Shown in pieces: positions 24,301 through 35,808 of a DNA stretch of 64,000 bases. Each line of letters starts with the position of its first letter. Position 1 is the first letter of the stretch. The DNA is taken from NCBI GenBank assembly GCA_045837725.1, contig JBEWZL010000157.1:1-64000 (forward strand), given 5' to 3'. A program made the translations under genes and the position numbers. Source of the DNA: Vermamoeba vermiformis (lineage: Eukaryota > Tubulinea > Echinamoebida). The notes under the pieces are model-generated. The model was not told where the DNA came from. It saw nothing but the letters and a program-made list of their open reading frames with translations, and ran no database searches.

Positions 24301-25603
24301 TTGGTCAATATTGAAGATTATGACAGAAAAAATACTCTGAATATTGAAATTAGAATAGTAGAACAGTTCACTGACGTAAGTATATTAATTATATTATATA
24401 ATTTTCGGCTTCTAATTGTTTTTCTTTGCAGATATTGAACATTTTGAAAAACGCGAGCAAGACCCCATTGTTCGACCAGGAGTTCGTATCGCAAGTTATA
24501 GAATTCTTTATGCTTGTGTACACTAATTTAGCTGGCCGGGCTGATGATGATTTTCAAGCATTTAGTGACCTCGCTAATCAGGTATCGTGTCAAAGTGCAC
24601 TTTTTGACACGTGTCAAACATGCCATTTTTTGACACTTTTTTCAGGTTGTGACGTTATTTGAAGTTATTCTACGCAATGCAGTTGATAAAAAAGACGTAT
24701 TGGAAGATATGGCCGACTTTTTCGAAGAAATGATGACTACTCTGAACGAGCCCTGTGAAGCGCGTTGGACTGAGATCTGCCTCCTCGCTGAAATTATTGA
24801 AGAAGTCGGTGAACTGCCTAATCAAGAAAACATCGTAAGACCGCCATACACAACGGTTTATTAGACTCGAAATGTAATTTTTTGTTACAGATCCCGTTGC
24901 TCAGTCAATGTTTGTGGGAGTGTCGCAACATCGATTCAGACATCATACAACAAAGCGTCGCTTGTACATTTGGTAATATTACCTATTTTATATAGCATAG
25001 TATTATTCTAACCTATTTATAGGCATAATCTTCAGAAAGTTTCCAGACAACGGGTTGGCAACAAAAAAAGGTAAAAATTTAATTTGTAATTTATTCTCAG
25101 AATATTATTCTAATTTATCGAATATAGAACTCAATGATTGGCTATTGACGCTACTCAACGATGAATATAGAGCTAAGCGGCCATATGTCTACGATAACGC
25201 CCTACGTAAGCAACAAAAACGAACATCAGATCCATCCCAATACTAACTTGGTTATTTCCTTTTTTAGTAACACTCGGATTATTTGTGACGAAAGACAGTA
25301 GCCTGGATCGTATATTAACATTCGCTAAGAAGTTTCCACCCGCTCGCGATGGAGATCGACACGAGATCCCAAAAATAATTGCGATGTTGTTGGCTTTGAT
25401 CAATCAGTGCGTATTAGATGAATTTATAATAGAGAATAAGAATACTAATATTACATTTCTTAAGGCACAAAGACGTCATTTTAAAGACCGAAGAATTGCG
25501 ATCAGAAATTATTCGTGCTTTAAAAACAACATTAGCGCTGGAGAATTATAGCGATATATTGCCTATTGAACAAATTAATCAAACTTTTGCCATGTTACAA
25601 TAA
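21393..25603 (+). CDS. F-box N-terminus joined to importin-5-like HEAT protein
   Basis: The first exons encode a classic F-box: LFSLFGVLDPRSL then DRYSTVCKRWNQ and ELWRQFC, followed by a DWRRVYILRY segment. An unrecognised helical stretch comes next (about 21850-22730). From about 22740 the sequence matches the middle and C-terminal HEAT repeats of importin-5/Kap121: ALLPYMESLLDALYPFL, LVGCAAVTLGKNFSKYL, an acidic loop of DIMDVEEDENNNEDKEDNN, LREKALETLGFLLELPRED, and a C-terminus INQHKDVILKTEELRSEI. Such karyopherins import cargo under Ran control. The ~400-residue N-terminal Ran-binding part of importin-5 is not apparent. A frame change at about 22735 lacks a plausible intron. Either this is one F-box-HEAT fusion or two adjacent genes with a boundary near 22690 (ATG of MAKDYKFLD). 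Introns at about 23366-23470 and 24583-24645 carry TGACACGTGTCA. Confidence 0.65.
23382..23430. repeat. Paired intronic palindrome TGACACGTGTCA
   Basis: Two exact 12-base palindromes (23382-23393 and 23419-23430) sit in one ~105-nt intron, with extra TGTCA half-sites between and after them. The same 12-mer occurs at 14716, 18757, 20121, 24605, 36871 and 38275. The two exonic copies (18757 and 38275) lie at the homologous codons of the LRR-UBX paralogues. Confidence 0.8.
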
Positions 25604-25689
25604 TAAAATGACCTGAAAGAATTTCGCCGTAATAAATCAAAGGGATCCGGATCCCCGAAATTATAAGCGTACCAGACTATTAGGTTTAT

Positions 25690-25797
25690 TAAAAAAAAAA
25701 ATTTTTTTTTTTTTAAAATTTTTTTTTTTATTTTTTTTTTTTTTGATTTTTTTTTAAAAAAACTTTTTGTTTTATTTTTAAAAATTTTTTTTTTTAT
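25690..25797. repeat. Poly(A)/poly(T) low-complexity tract
   Basis: About 100 bases made almost only of alternating A and T runs, many of 8-13 bases, in the 333-base gap (25604-25936) between two convergent genes. It most likely overlaps the polyadenylation regions. The exact length is doubtful because such runs are hard to sequence. Confidence 0.8.
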
Positions 25798-25936
25798 AGT
25801 AGAGTTCGGAATTATTCAACAAAATCAATCCTTATCTATCCTTAATAAATGTTGCTGTAATGTTCATAACGATTTACTTTTCATATTAGTACAAACCAAA
25901 ATGTCTTCGAGATCTGCACTTAACAACAGGAGCTAT

Positions 25937-27623
25937 TTATTTCTTTACGTAATATTTCATTACAAGTGCGTATATAGCATTGAGAGCTAATTTATTGACT
26001 CGAAAATGCTCCATCCGCCTATTTGTCGCGTGAGTTTGGTTTACTTGCAGTTCGTTTTTTTTGTAAACCTGGCTGTACTCCAATGGGCAATACTCCATGG
26101 TTTTTTGGACGAATAATAGTAATGATATAATTTCCTCTATTGGTATCGGTTCAGCGAAATCATAAACGCTCACATCCACTTTTTCGTGTTCAAGGGACGA
26201 AGCAAATTGGCAGTGTCTGAGATCTACACCAACTATATGTGAAATGATAGGAAAGCCATACATATGAATAGTATAATGCTGAATACGAGCAAGGGTGTAC
26301 CTTAAGAGTTGTTAGTTCGGATCCGTAATTTCAATTTGTTATTTTGGGACTTACGTGTATGAAGTAACTGGAGGAAGCGGAATATTCTCTTTCCAGAATG
26401 GATTTAGCTCCATTGATTTATACTGAATAACTCTTTCGAGAATTTTAAGCACTTTTTTAATTGCGTTTGTTTTGTAGCCGTTATTTTCAACACGCGTTGT
26501 GCCTTCTTCATTTTTGAACTTATATTCTTGTATATAATACACTATGACAGAAAAATAGATCAGCGACGAGTTCGTTCTCGGGTTGTGTACTGGAATTTCA
26601 AAAAAAGGAAATTTTAGACTTACATTCGTTATTCTCCTTTAAAATGAGTTCAAATGATTCTATTAGACTATGACGATCTTTTTCAATCGTCGTTGATATA
26701 TCTGTCTTATGCCTATTGTATTTCACTATATCTAATATCTCTTGATAAACTTTTGGCGACGTTCGAATAGAAATATATCTTGGAGGCATTCGAATTTCGA
26801 AATCTCCTTCTCCATTAGCCCTAACAATGACGTTACAATCATATTCTTCCTGCTTTTTTGGCGTTTTTCGGTATTTGACGTTGATCTCGATCTGCTTTAA
26901 TTCTTCATTTTCATCTTCAATAACATCACTGATTGGTGGTATATCTCTGCCAATGTAATAAATGTTACACATTAGGTAATATAATCTGCTGCTCGCTGTT
27001 TGACTCAATATCTGCATTCCTAAGGGATAAGATCCGTATGAGTTATAGCCAAAATATTGTGAAGCGCCATTTGATGAGGTTGTGCGGAGTATCAACTGTC
27101 TAACTGATGATCTTTCAACACCTTTCTCTGGCGCCGTCATTATTTCTTTGAGTTCGCGCAAAAAATTGACGAGATCTTGTACCGAGGAGAAAAATCCACG
27201 ATTAATAGCTACAGAGGTTTTGTAATAGTTTACTCCGTTGAAATACGATACTATGGGATAGTATTTATTAATGATATGCTAAATTAAGTGATTTTGAGGT
27301 ACCTTACCACATCCTTTTTTAATCGTGTAACTGCGTCTGGATACATCTTCAATATAACGAGTTTCAATTTGCAAAAATATGATGTCGTGATTAACAATAT
27401 GCTTGTATTTATCACGCCAGTATTTGCACGACAAATAGATTGATGCTGCTGCTTGAATTGAGGTTTGCAAAAAGATCGTGTTCATTAGATCGAACGGGAG
27501 AATGCCAATTGAGCCTGCATATGCAACAATAATTTAAAAAAATGTTTAAAACATTTATTAGCATTTAACGTGCTGACTGTCATATAATTATAATTTTATT
27601 TTATTTTTCTTACCGTGATCCAT
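25937..27623 (-). CDS. F-box-like protein, lineage-specific
   Basis: Exon 1 encodes just MDH plus one base; after a ~115-nt intron the sequence reads GSIGILPFDLMNTIFLQTS then AAASIYLSCKYWRDKY, a divergent F-box-like helix set. The rest (~470 residues) has no recognised domain. It contains a central region with VRQLILRTTSSNGASQYFGY, a basic KYRKTPKKQEEYDCNVIV strand region, and a C-terminal part (DLRHCQFASSLEHEKVDVSV) ending ALNAIYALVMKYYVKK. The size and layout resemble the next gene downstream in the minus direction (27839-29954), so both may belong to one expanded family of F-box adaptors. Four or five introns of 45-115 nt are present, one with TCGGATCCG at about 26317. Confidence 0.6.
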
Positions 27624-27838
27624 GGTTGGTGGTTGTTATGACTCGTGTATGGTTGTGGTGTTAGTGATTAAATTATAAGTGATTATTTTAAATTACACCC
27701 TAATGTTCTAGTCTTTTTCTCTATCGTGTGACACAAGTCCCGTTGAAAATGCCAATCAAAAATTGCTATAATAATTGAATTTATGCGTTGTGCGCCACTT
27801 TGACCGGTTATGCGAGATAAACAGTTCGGAGTTTATTA

Positions 27839-29954
27839 TTAATCATCCTCCATATCATCTCCGTCCTCTTCGCTATTCGAATAGTCGCTCAGATCGCTAT
27901 CAGAATCGTCCAAGCAAACCGATAAGAAGTAGGCTTCAGTGGAGCGAGGTGCCAAGAAGTCGAACCAGCTCACTTCAGTTCTAGCGAACTGTATCGCTAA
28001 TGCTGCGAAGAAATTGACGGTTTCCAGATCCGATAAATTTTCTGGGAATTCCATTAATGTTTTTAGCTCTTGAATAACATCTGGATGATGAATAACCGGC
28101 GCAGAGTTCTTGTTTGGAGCTTGTACGTATGTCAATAGTGCAACGGTCTCTTTTTCTTTCTTTTCGAGCGACTTGATCCCGACGCCGCGGATCATCAAGC
28201 TGCTGTAATTGTTCATGCTTTCAAACTGAGCGGCAAAACGTTAAAATATGATAATACAATTGCTTTAAATGTAACGTACGTTATCTACTTTGAATACGGC
28301 CATTTGAGAACTATTAAAAGTGATCGAGTAGCCAAAGGTGGACCAACGTCCAAACATCGCTGTAAACTCCGTTAATATCGCTTAAAATTATTATTATAAC
28401 TCGTATAGTACGTACTGCGCAGGGGTTTAGTCAACTCTGCGAAATTTCTTTCGAGTTTGAACCACTCGATCTTGTTCGTAAACAGATCTTGCAACTTAGC
28501 GAGGTTATATTGCGGCACTATTGATCCCATATGCTTAGCAATATCAACGAAGCGCTTTTTGTTCTTAATTCGCATGATCGTCATCAGCCAATAAGCCTGC
28601 AGTGCGTTACGCAGCTGATCGTGGTAAAGTGTTGCTCGTTCAAGCGAATCAAATGTGACTTTATGCCCTGAAATCATCTTCTTTAATTCGTGGGTGAGCT
28701 GGGCTAACGAAGGAGTCTTTCCGCCAGGCAAGATCTGCGACGAAAAATTTTTGAGATCCCATCCGGAACAAATCCGCTTTCAAACTTTACCTCTTCGATG
28801 CGATCGTCGATTATAGAGAAAGGACCATTGCCTTGTTCGACTAATAAAGGACTACCATCCATTGAAACTTCAATTTCGTGGTTGGAATAGCCTAGCGCGA
28901 GCTTGTGGTAGTTGAACATCGATAGAACAAAGCGAATGAAGCAGTATTCATGTTCATGAGGCTCATATTCATCTCCGTACGTATGTTTCAAGCTCCATTG
29001 AGGTACACCAAGCGCTGTTACGAGGCTACAAAAAAAAGTCAGCCACATCTGCATTGTTTTAGAGTTACTTACGTATTGATGGTCGTCTGTGAGATTTGTA
29101 ATACTCCGTTGACTATTCTTCCATTATTGATAGCAAGTAGACCCAATTTTCTATCGTATTCTTCGTAATTGCTCGTAAAATCATCGAAGATCTCCTTGCT
29201 GGTTCGGAGTTCGCCAGGCGCCTTCTTATTTTTGTAGTCAATAATGCCCGCGACCATGGCACCGCTCATTTGAATATCGCCCATGTAGGAAAAGTACGAT
29301 TGAAGGATAACTAAAAGAAAAACATTGTCAGTGATCAAATCCGTCATTTAATCACATATTTCGAGGAAATACCATAAGAGCTGTTATTGTTTGGTATATG
29401 GATGCCAATTGTCTGATTTACTGGTCCTAATTGAAGGTATACCGCAGAATTGAAGATATTCTTCGCGATATTTTTGTCCTCATCCGTTTTAAATATTTGG
29501 TCGATCATAAAGGGGACTACAGCTCGTTGTTCCTGCACGTTGACCCACTAAATATAATAAATTAATTATTTTGAAAATATTAATTAAAAGAAAAAAACGC
29601 GCGGTAAATATTATTCCGGCTTGATCTTACTCTAACGAGGGTTCCAAATAATGAACTTGTTTTAGGCTCCCTAATGGCAGTAACATCGTTGAAATTTAGC
29701 ATCGTCTTTCGTAAAGCAGGCAATAGACCAACGAATCTGTTTGGATTCAGTTGATCTACTTTCTTCTGAAACGCCTTGCTAACCAATCTACATTGTAAGA
29801 ATATAGGAATGCTATTTTCTACCATTTTTTGGAACGGATTGCGCGTTTCTGGGTCGTGGATGTGTCTAGCTCCATCCGAAGCAGGCGTCATTGGCTCGCT
29901 CAAATGAGCTAATATTTGCTCAAATATTTCTTCTGGACAATCCAATAAGTTCAT
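27839..29954 (-). CDS. F-box protein with novel C-terminal region
   Basis: The start at 29954 gives MNLLDCPEEIFEQILAHLSE, a good F-box start, with FLQCRLVSKAFQKKVDQL completing the motif. The following ~550 residues are unrecognised. They include NIFNSAVYLQLGPVNQTIGI, SYFSYMGDIQMSGAMVAGII, HEYCFIRFVLSMFNYHKLAL and LRNALQAYWLMTIMRIKNKK, then a strongly acidic end (DDSDSDLSDYSNSEEDGDDM). About seven exons are separated by short introns. F-box proteins are substrate receptors of SCF ubiquitin ligases; the substrate-binding part here is of unknown fold. It is in tandem with the F-box-like gene at 25937-27623. Confidence 0.7.
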
Positions 29955-30456
29955 TAGGGCAAGATGTTGTGCTGATCGGTGCAACTGTCAAAATGCAATT
30001 CGCGACAAATTCCGTTTTTATCTTGCCCTATTTCCTGGAAATAGCTTACCTGAGGGACAGGTTGTGTTCCATTATCCCAATATTGCTGCTCTAGTCTTTT
30101 GAGCGGATTTTTTTATGTAGGAAGTCACCTTGGGCGAAATTGCAGTAGCCGAACCAACAAAACTTCCGACAGCAGAATTAGGCCTCACAAATCATGGAGT
30201 GCACTGACAAGACAAACACCAATCCTATTCATTCACCAGTGTCTCACTTAGCATCGTTGTAATTGCTTGGTTGTCATGATCGTGGCAACTTATTTTATTA
30301 CACGCATTGATTGTTCGTATTACAGAGCAACAAATGACCACCAATAGAATCGTTTGTGACACTCCTTGCCCTTGTGCTATATCGCCTTCTTACTCCACAC
30401 GTTCATCGTGTAACGGATGCTGGATCAGTCAGATTTTCTGTTCTGGAGGTACCTCG
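29955..30456. other. Intergenic gap between F-box gene and APH-like kinase
   Basis: About 500 bases holding the promoter of the F-box gene and the 3' end of the kinase gene. Short ORFs here show no motif, and I see no RNA gene. Confidence 0.45.
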
Positions 30457-31655
30457 TCAAGCATTCCGTTGCATTAACTCCACGAATTTGTCGTGTCCAA
30501 TATCGATCATTTTCTCCATAGTCTCCGTAGTGTCATTAATCATCCAAATTTCCTCCGGATCCATCAACAACTCGGTCATGTAGTTCAGTTGCATAATACC
30601 AGTGATGTAGTACAGCGGAACAATTATCTTCCACTCGTCGGCTGTTAACGGAAATCCACGTGTTCGTTGATATTCGTTCATGAACGCGCGTGTCAAATTG
30701 ACGTCAAGTTGCGATCCGACAAAACACCAACAAAATATGGACTGGGCAATGTCAGCGACCAATGGGCCGTAAAATGCATCGTCAAAGTCGAGTACTGCTG
30801 CAACTTGTTCCTTATTAGCGTCAAATAAGACATTTTCGTCGTGCAAATCCGCGTGGATCACGCCTTGAGGTACATTTGCAAGTCTTTGCACGAATTCTTC
30901 GCGCGTGATCGGATCGTCTAGAAATTCGAGTTGTTTGCAGATATTTCCTATTCTGGCAAATATCTCCGCGTGATCTGCCGCCCAATCCAGGTGATCTTCC
31001 AACATGTGATCTTTGATCTCGAGGTAATCTATCGCGCTTCGGGCCTCGTTCTTCCATTCTAAGCTGTTGTAGGTCAATTTATGCTGATTGCCTAAATATT
31101 CTGCTATTTTTAGGGCTTGCCAAGTCTGTCTCGAGGTCGGATGCGCCGGATTTCCATTCACGAATTTGACTCCTTCGACAAATTCAGATAAAACGCCATA
31201 ATAGTCATCTTGCGTGACGTGTATTCCTTTTTTGGAAAGAATCGAATCGGATTCGCTCGCGTTTTTAAATGTGCAAACTTTTGGGACTGGAAGATTATGG
31301 TTTTTCAAATGGCAAAGTAGATCCACCTCGAAAATAAGCGCGTCGGTCGTTCTATTCATATAATCCTTCGTATATACTCGCAAAGCGTATTTCTTGTCGT
31401 CTACAGTCGAGATCTTGAATGTCGAGTTGACCCATCCGCCTGTCAATCGTTCAATTTCTTTTGATTTTGCTAGGCCACAATTTTCTAGAATTTTGTCGAC
31501 ATTTTCATGCGATATCTAACCACGAAATAATTAGTCTACAATAAATAAATAATTTATCTTTAAAAGTTATCTTTATTGGCATAGCTGCAATTTATATACG
31601 AATGTTAACGTTCGATAACAATGTATTAATAACGTATACTTACTGATTGCAACAT
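30457..31655 (-). CDS. APH-fold small-molecule kinase (hydroxylysine/homoserine kinase-like)
   Basis: Two exons: MLQS encoded at 31655-31644, a 128-nt intron, then one long exon. The protein (~357 residues) shows the aminoglycoside phosphotransferase/choline kinase fold. The glycine loop region is LTGGWVNSTFKI, the ATP-binding lysine sits in KKYALRVYTKD, the catalytic loop is GVIHADLHDENVLFD (H-x-D-x5-N), and the metal-binding motif is VLDFDDAFYGPL. The gene resembles hydroxylysine kinase (HYKK/AGPHD1) or ThrB-type homoserine kinases, which phosphorylate small amino alcohols with ATP or GTP. The substrate cannot be named from the sequence. Kinase motifs are complete, so it should be active. 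Confidence 0.82.
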
Positions 31656-31897
31656 CTTGTTCTCCTTCTACTGAGAAATTAAATTGAATGAAAAAATCTG
31701 AGCGACACATTTGAACTTTCTTCGGCGGCTTCCGCGAGGTATTACCCATATAAGGAAAAGAAAGAAGCTTCTTCAATATAATTTCTCACTACGTAGTCCA
31801 GTTTAGAATATCCTCCGAGCACATCCGTAAGATTTTTGTGTTTGTAACGGATTAGGCCTAAGTTGCCGCTTTAATTATCCTATCATGATGAAACTAT

Positions 31898-32588
31898 TTA
31901 CATTGCAATGCACTTCTCGTGCTTTTTCTTATTGTTATCGCGGCTATTCCGCTCATTAATATCTTGCACAGCCACATCCATAGCTGACTCGAACAATATT
32001 GCGAGTCCCTCTTGCGTTAACGCCGAGGTCTCGTAATAATTCTTGGCACCTATTTTAGTGGCTAATACTTCGCCCTGTTCGTAGGTCACTGGCACTTGAC
32101 CATTCTGTTCCATTTTGAGGATGTGCTCACCATCTTGACGAAGATCCAGTTTCAGACCCACTAATAAGACTGGGACCTTAGGCCAATACTGAGATATAAT
32201 AGCGGTCCACTTTGATGCTATTTGCTCAAACGAGAGCGGATCTACAACCGAGAAACATAATAAAATGACATTTGGTCGCACTGTCTTGCTTACTTCCACG
32301 TCGCTAACGATAATATGTTAATATAATATATATATTAATTAATACGTACCTATGGCTTCTAATATTTAAGGCAACATTCGTTCTGTCACTCGTGCGAGTG
32401 TTAGCCGCTAAAAAATAATTAAAAATTTAAAAATTTATTGTAAAGTATTATAGGCTAATACGCTTACTATAATTATCATCGTGTCTTTGAAGTGCGTTAG
32501 AATCAGCAAATATATTATTCACGTAACTGAGAACCAAACTTGTTTTGCCAACTTGATCCCCAAGAATCAGACACGATAAGTGCAACAT
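31898..32588 (-). CDS. Divergent Rho-like small GTPase with degenerate motifs
   Basis: Three exons give ~180 residues. The Rho character is clear from LLCFSVVDPLSFEQIASKW, PVLLVGLKLDLRQDGE, YETSALTQEGL and a C-terminal prenylation box CIAM after a basic patch. Several motifs are altered. The P-loop reads GDQVGKTS, one residue shorter than GDGAVGKT. The switch II motif (DTAGQE) is absent, and instead NIRSHSDVEVSKTVRPNV joins directly to the LLCFS strand. The fourth motif is LKLD rather than TKLD. The introns flanking the short middle exon are only about 55-60 nt and hide no missing exon. It is probably membrane-bound but unlikely to hydrolyse GTP normally. Confidence 0.75.
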
Positions 32589-32773
32589 TTCCTCGGCAAA
32601 TATCGTGCTAATAGTTCATTTTACATATCTATTTTATAGCATGCCTGGACGACTATCTGGGCATTAAAGATTTTTTGGTTGGTGAACAAATATTCTTTTT
32701 TGTTTTCAATGTAAATACGCGACCATATTTATTGTAGCGAATATCTAGATATTTTATATAAATATAAGACGAA

Positions 32774-34987
32774 TGGAAAGCAAATTTAAGCTTGCTGGGC
32801 TGGTGTTCGTGGAGTGGGATCTGATCCCTGTTATTTACGCTGGTCTCAATATCTTGAGCCGTAAGTACTTTTTAAATATTAACATCATACATATAAAATA
32901 TGCTCGTATTATATCTTAATCAAAGTTAGTCACGCGATGTCACAACAAGAGAGATCTTTTGTTTATTGTGTTCAACAAATTTTAATTAACAAGATAATAC
33001 CAAATTATGCGTACACAATATTAAAAGATGTTATTTGACATTCAATATTAATTTTAAAAATTGATCTAGTCGTTATGGCCTTCACCGCCGGAGAAAAATT
33101 ATTGGGCCGGTATTCAAAATTTGTAACGATGAAAAACGATGACTCAGGTATGTTATTAAACATGATATATATCCAAATTGATCTATTCTAATTGCCTAAT
33201 TTAGAAATGATTGATGGGCGCAAAGGCATGCTTTTGTTTTATAGCCCTGCATTTATATCACACGTCGCTCTATACTTCTTATTTGGCGCGCCTATGTCAC
33301 TGTATCATATATTAATATTTCTTGGTATTACTATTCATTTTGCTAAGCGACTCTTGGAGGTAAGTTTACTACATCCGCTTTCTACCAAAAGTTTAGTCTT
33401 AAATGCTTTACAATTATTATATACTAAACGCTATCATAACATGTAGGTGCTTTATGTACATATATACACCAATCAAGTTGAATTACAATCGACTTTAGCC
33501 GGATCTATTTTTTATGCAGCAAGCTACGGAGTTGCGTTTGCTTATTATGCCTATTACTTGATCGATCCATCATGTAAGTCTAACCTATATTATTATGCTC
33601 ATTATTGTTATTATTGTTTTGTTGAATTACTACTGGACGAAATTGAACGTTTGGGATCGGATGTCGTTCTTTCTTTGGGCCACCAAGAATGAAATTTTTA
33701 GCGCGTTTCATCGGCTTGAGTGATTTCATGCCACATTCAGTACATTCTAAGCACAAGACTATTTTTTTGGTGGTCTTAGCCTTTAATAGAATTTCGTTAG
33801 TTTGAAATTCGATCCAAGTCTTTATTTTACCTTCTTATGAAATATTGGCATAGCCTGAGGATTTATTCTAGGTGCTATAATTTGATGACGTCTTTTGCCT
33901 ATTGAATTGAATTTTAGCCAATGAAATCAGATTTTTCTCGTATGCTCGATCCAAATTTACCTTGCGTGTAAGGTCTTGATCGACCAGTTTTATATTGAGC
34001 GACTTTATGATTAGTATGTTTTCTGCATTGTCTAGATTTGCAAAAGGTTTTGCGATGTTTGGGGACGTTGACCTTAATTATAAAATAATCAGATCCGGCA
34101 ATCCAAAAATTAGTTAGTTGTTTACGTACCATAAAATAAAAAAGGACTAAGGAACTACTAATTGAATCGGGCGCGTGATTTTTTATTGCTCGCCTTAAAA
34201 ATTTGCCTGTCAAAAATTGGAAATTTGACACTCAAATTCAATTTCGTTTCGCTGCCTTCGCATGTTTTTCGCACCTTTTTTTAACTGAATCAATGGTGAA
34301 AAATCCAACCGCCATAATCATAATCAAATTGACATTTTGCAAAATTGCGGTTCGCGATGGATCGAGATACTTGGTTTATCGAGTCATGAATTCCTAACCC
34401 ATTGTATTAATTATAGTCCCTGTTATACTCAATTTCGAGAAGTATTGGCTCATTGGCGCAGTTTTATACGTCATTGGCATCGCTTCAAATGGTTATCATC
34501 ACTGGCTGCTACGCGAAGTTCGATTGAACAAAAAGAGCCAGCTTCAACGCCAAATACTCAAAATAATAATAAGGTGGTTAATAAGGCTAATACTCCTGGC
34601 AAGAACCAAGCGGCTGCTTCGCCTTCAGTCGAGATCAAATCCGGATCGGTCAAAGTCCGAGTCGATGTCTCGAAGACAAATAACAATAATACTAATATTA
34701 ATAATAATCCTCAACCTAATACTACTGCGAAGAAGGAGACTAGCGATAATCAATATGAAATACCTCGCGGAGGATTATTTGAGTACGTAGTTTGTCCGCA
34801 CTATTTCAGTGAATTGATTGAGCTGATTGGCCTCGCAATCATATTCAAGCATTTAGTAGGCTACTTAATCGTCTTATTCTCGATTATTAGTCTCGCGCAT
34901 CGAGCGGACACTACGCTCAAATGGTACGCCAAAAACAAACCTAATTTTCCAAAGGACAAATTGCGGTTAATTCCGTTTGTTTGGTAA
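32774..34987 (+). CDS. Steroid 5-alpha-reductase / enoyl reductase family membrane enzyme
   Basis: Exon 1 starts [20 protein letters not shown]. Later exons give [20 protein letters not shown], matching the HFxKRxLE motif of the SRD5A/TECR family. The C-terminal exon has [20 protein letters not shown], the family's cofactor-binding hallmark, and ends [11 protein letters not shown]. These ER membrane enzymes reduce an enone or enoyl double bond with NADPH. Between the helix [17 protein letters not shown] (about 34440-34530) and YEIPRGG lies a ~70-residue Asn/Thr/Ser-rich insert. The reading frame changes at about 34520-34540, beside a run of five A, without an obvious intron. The exon(s) between 33575 and 34416 are unresolved. 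Confidence 0.72.
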
Positions 34988-35055
34988 TGAACATAAAGCT
35001 CATTTTGTATTGAAATGAATATTTATTTAAGTCCATGAATTACTAACGGAAAGGC

Positions 35056-35697
35056 TTACATTTTTAAGTTAGCAAGTGCATCTTCGATGTTGACTTCTTC
35101 GCCTCCGTTCTTCATCTTCTTGCCCTCGGTTAAGACTCTTATTTTAGTACATACTCACCAGTTATTTTTCAGATAGGCACGAAATTTTTCTTTTTTAATG
35201 GTTGACGGAGAAGACGTTTGATCGTACACCCCTCGCAGAGCACGCCGTAGAGTTCGCCTCTTCAGTTCCCACTGGATACGCGCCGCACTCTCAGTCTCCG
35301 TCTCTACTACTCCGCAGGGCGAGAGTTGGTAGCCAAAAATTTATCCACAAAGACCCCGGACTCGCAGCGAGCCCCAAGAGAGCGTTGATCGAAAGGGGCC
35401 CCCAACGCGAGACGTTCTCGGGACCAATTGCAGCTTTTCGCTCTTGTTTAGAGCGTTGCAAACCCTCCTCCGAAGTTAAATTTTTATTTTTGCTCCGCGA
35501 GAAACCGATGTTTTCCCTTTGTCTTCAAAAATTGTAAAAGATGACCACATAGGACGACCATTTTGGTCTAGACTACTCGAGTAATGATAGAGATTATCAT
35601 CATCCAGGATTTGATATTGCGGAGGTTGAGCAAGCTGCGGTTGTCCTTGAAACTGGATATGCTCGTTGATTTGATGCTGAGCTTGTGGTTGGGCCAT
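35056..35697 (-). CDS. Uncertain small gene (partial model)
   Basis: An ATG at 35697 opens a Gln-rich frame (MAQPQAQHQINEHIQ) continuing to about 35510 with YQILDDDNLYHYSSSLDQNG. A separate downstream piece on the same strand (35122-35056) reads GKKMKNGGEEVNIEDALANL, ending in a stop, and is preceded by a plausible intron with GTGAGT donor near 35157. Whether they belong to one gene is unknown: the GC-rich block at 35190-35520 sits between them, and I found no frame-consistent splicing. No family recognised. Confidence 0.3.
35190..35520. ncRNA. GC-rich hairpin block, candidate structured RNA
   Basis: About 330 bases are far richer in G+C than the surrounding intergenic DNA. Three near-perfect hairpins occur in a row: CTCGCAGCGAG (about 35364), CGAGACGTTCTCG (about 35409) and GCTCTTGTTTAGAGC (about 35440), with GGGGCCCCC between the first two. 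No RNase P, MRP, SRP, U-snRNA or tRNA consensus was matched on either strand. It could be an unclassified structural RNA, an intron with an embedded RNA, or GC-rich coding sequence, since an ORF of 111 codons runs through it on plus. Strand undetermined. Confidence 0.3.
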
Positions 35698-35808
35698 CGT
35701 TGTTGATTACTGTGGTTGTGAGATAGAAAAGAAGGCAAGACATCGCTTTCTCAATTAACTCACTATAAACGGTGGGACAATTATTTGTTCCGCTCTAATT
35801 AAATTTTA

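Noticed and set aside
35202-35537. 111-codon plus-strand ORF through the GC-rich block
   Set aside because: Arg/Pro/Ser composition typical of GC-rich non-coding DNA; the hairpins are a better explanation, though coding is not excluded.
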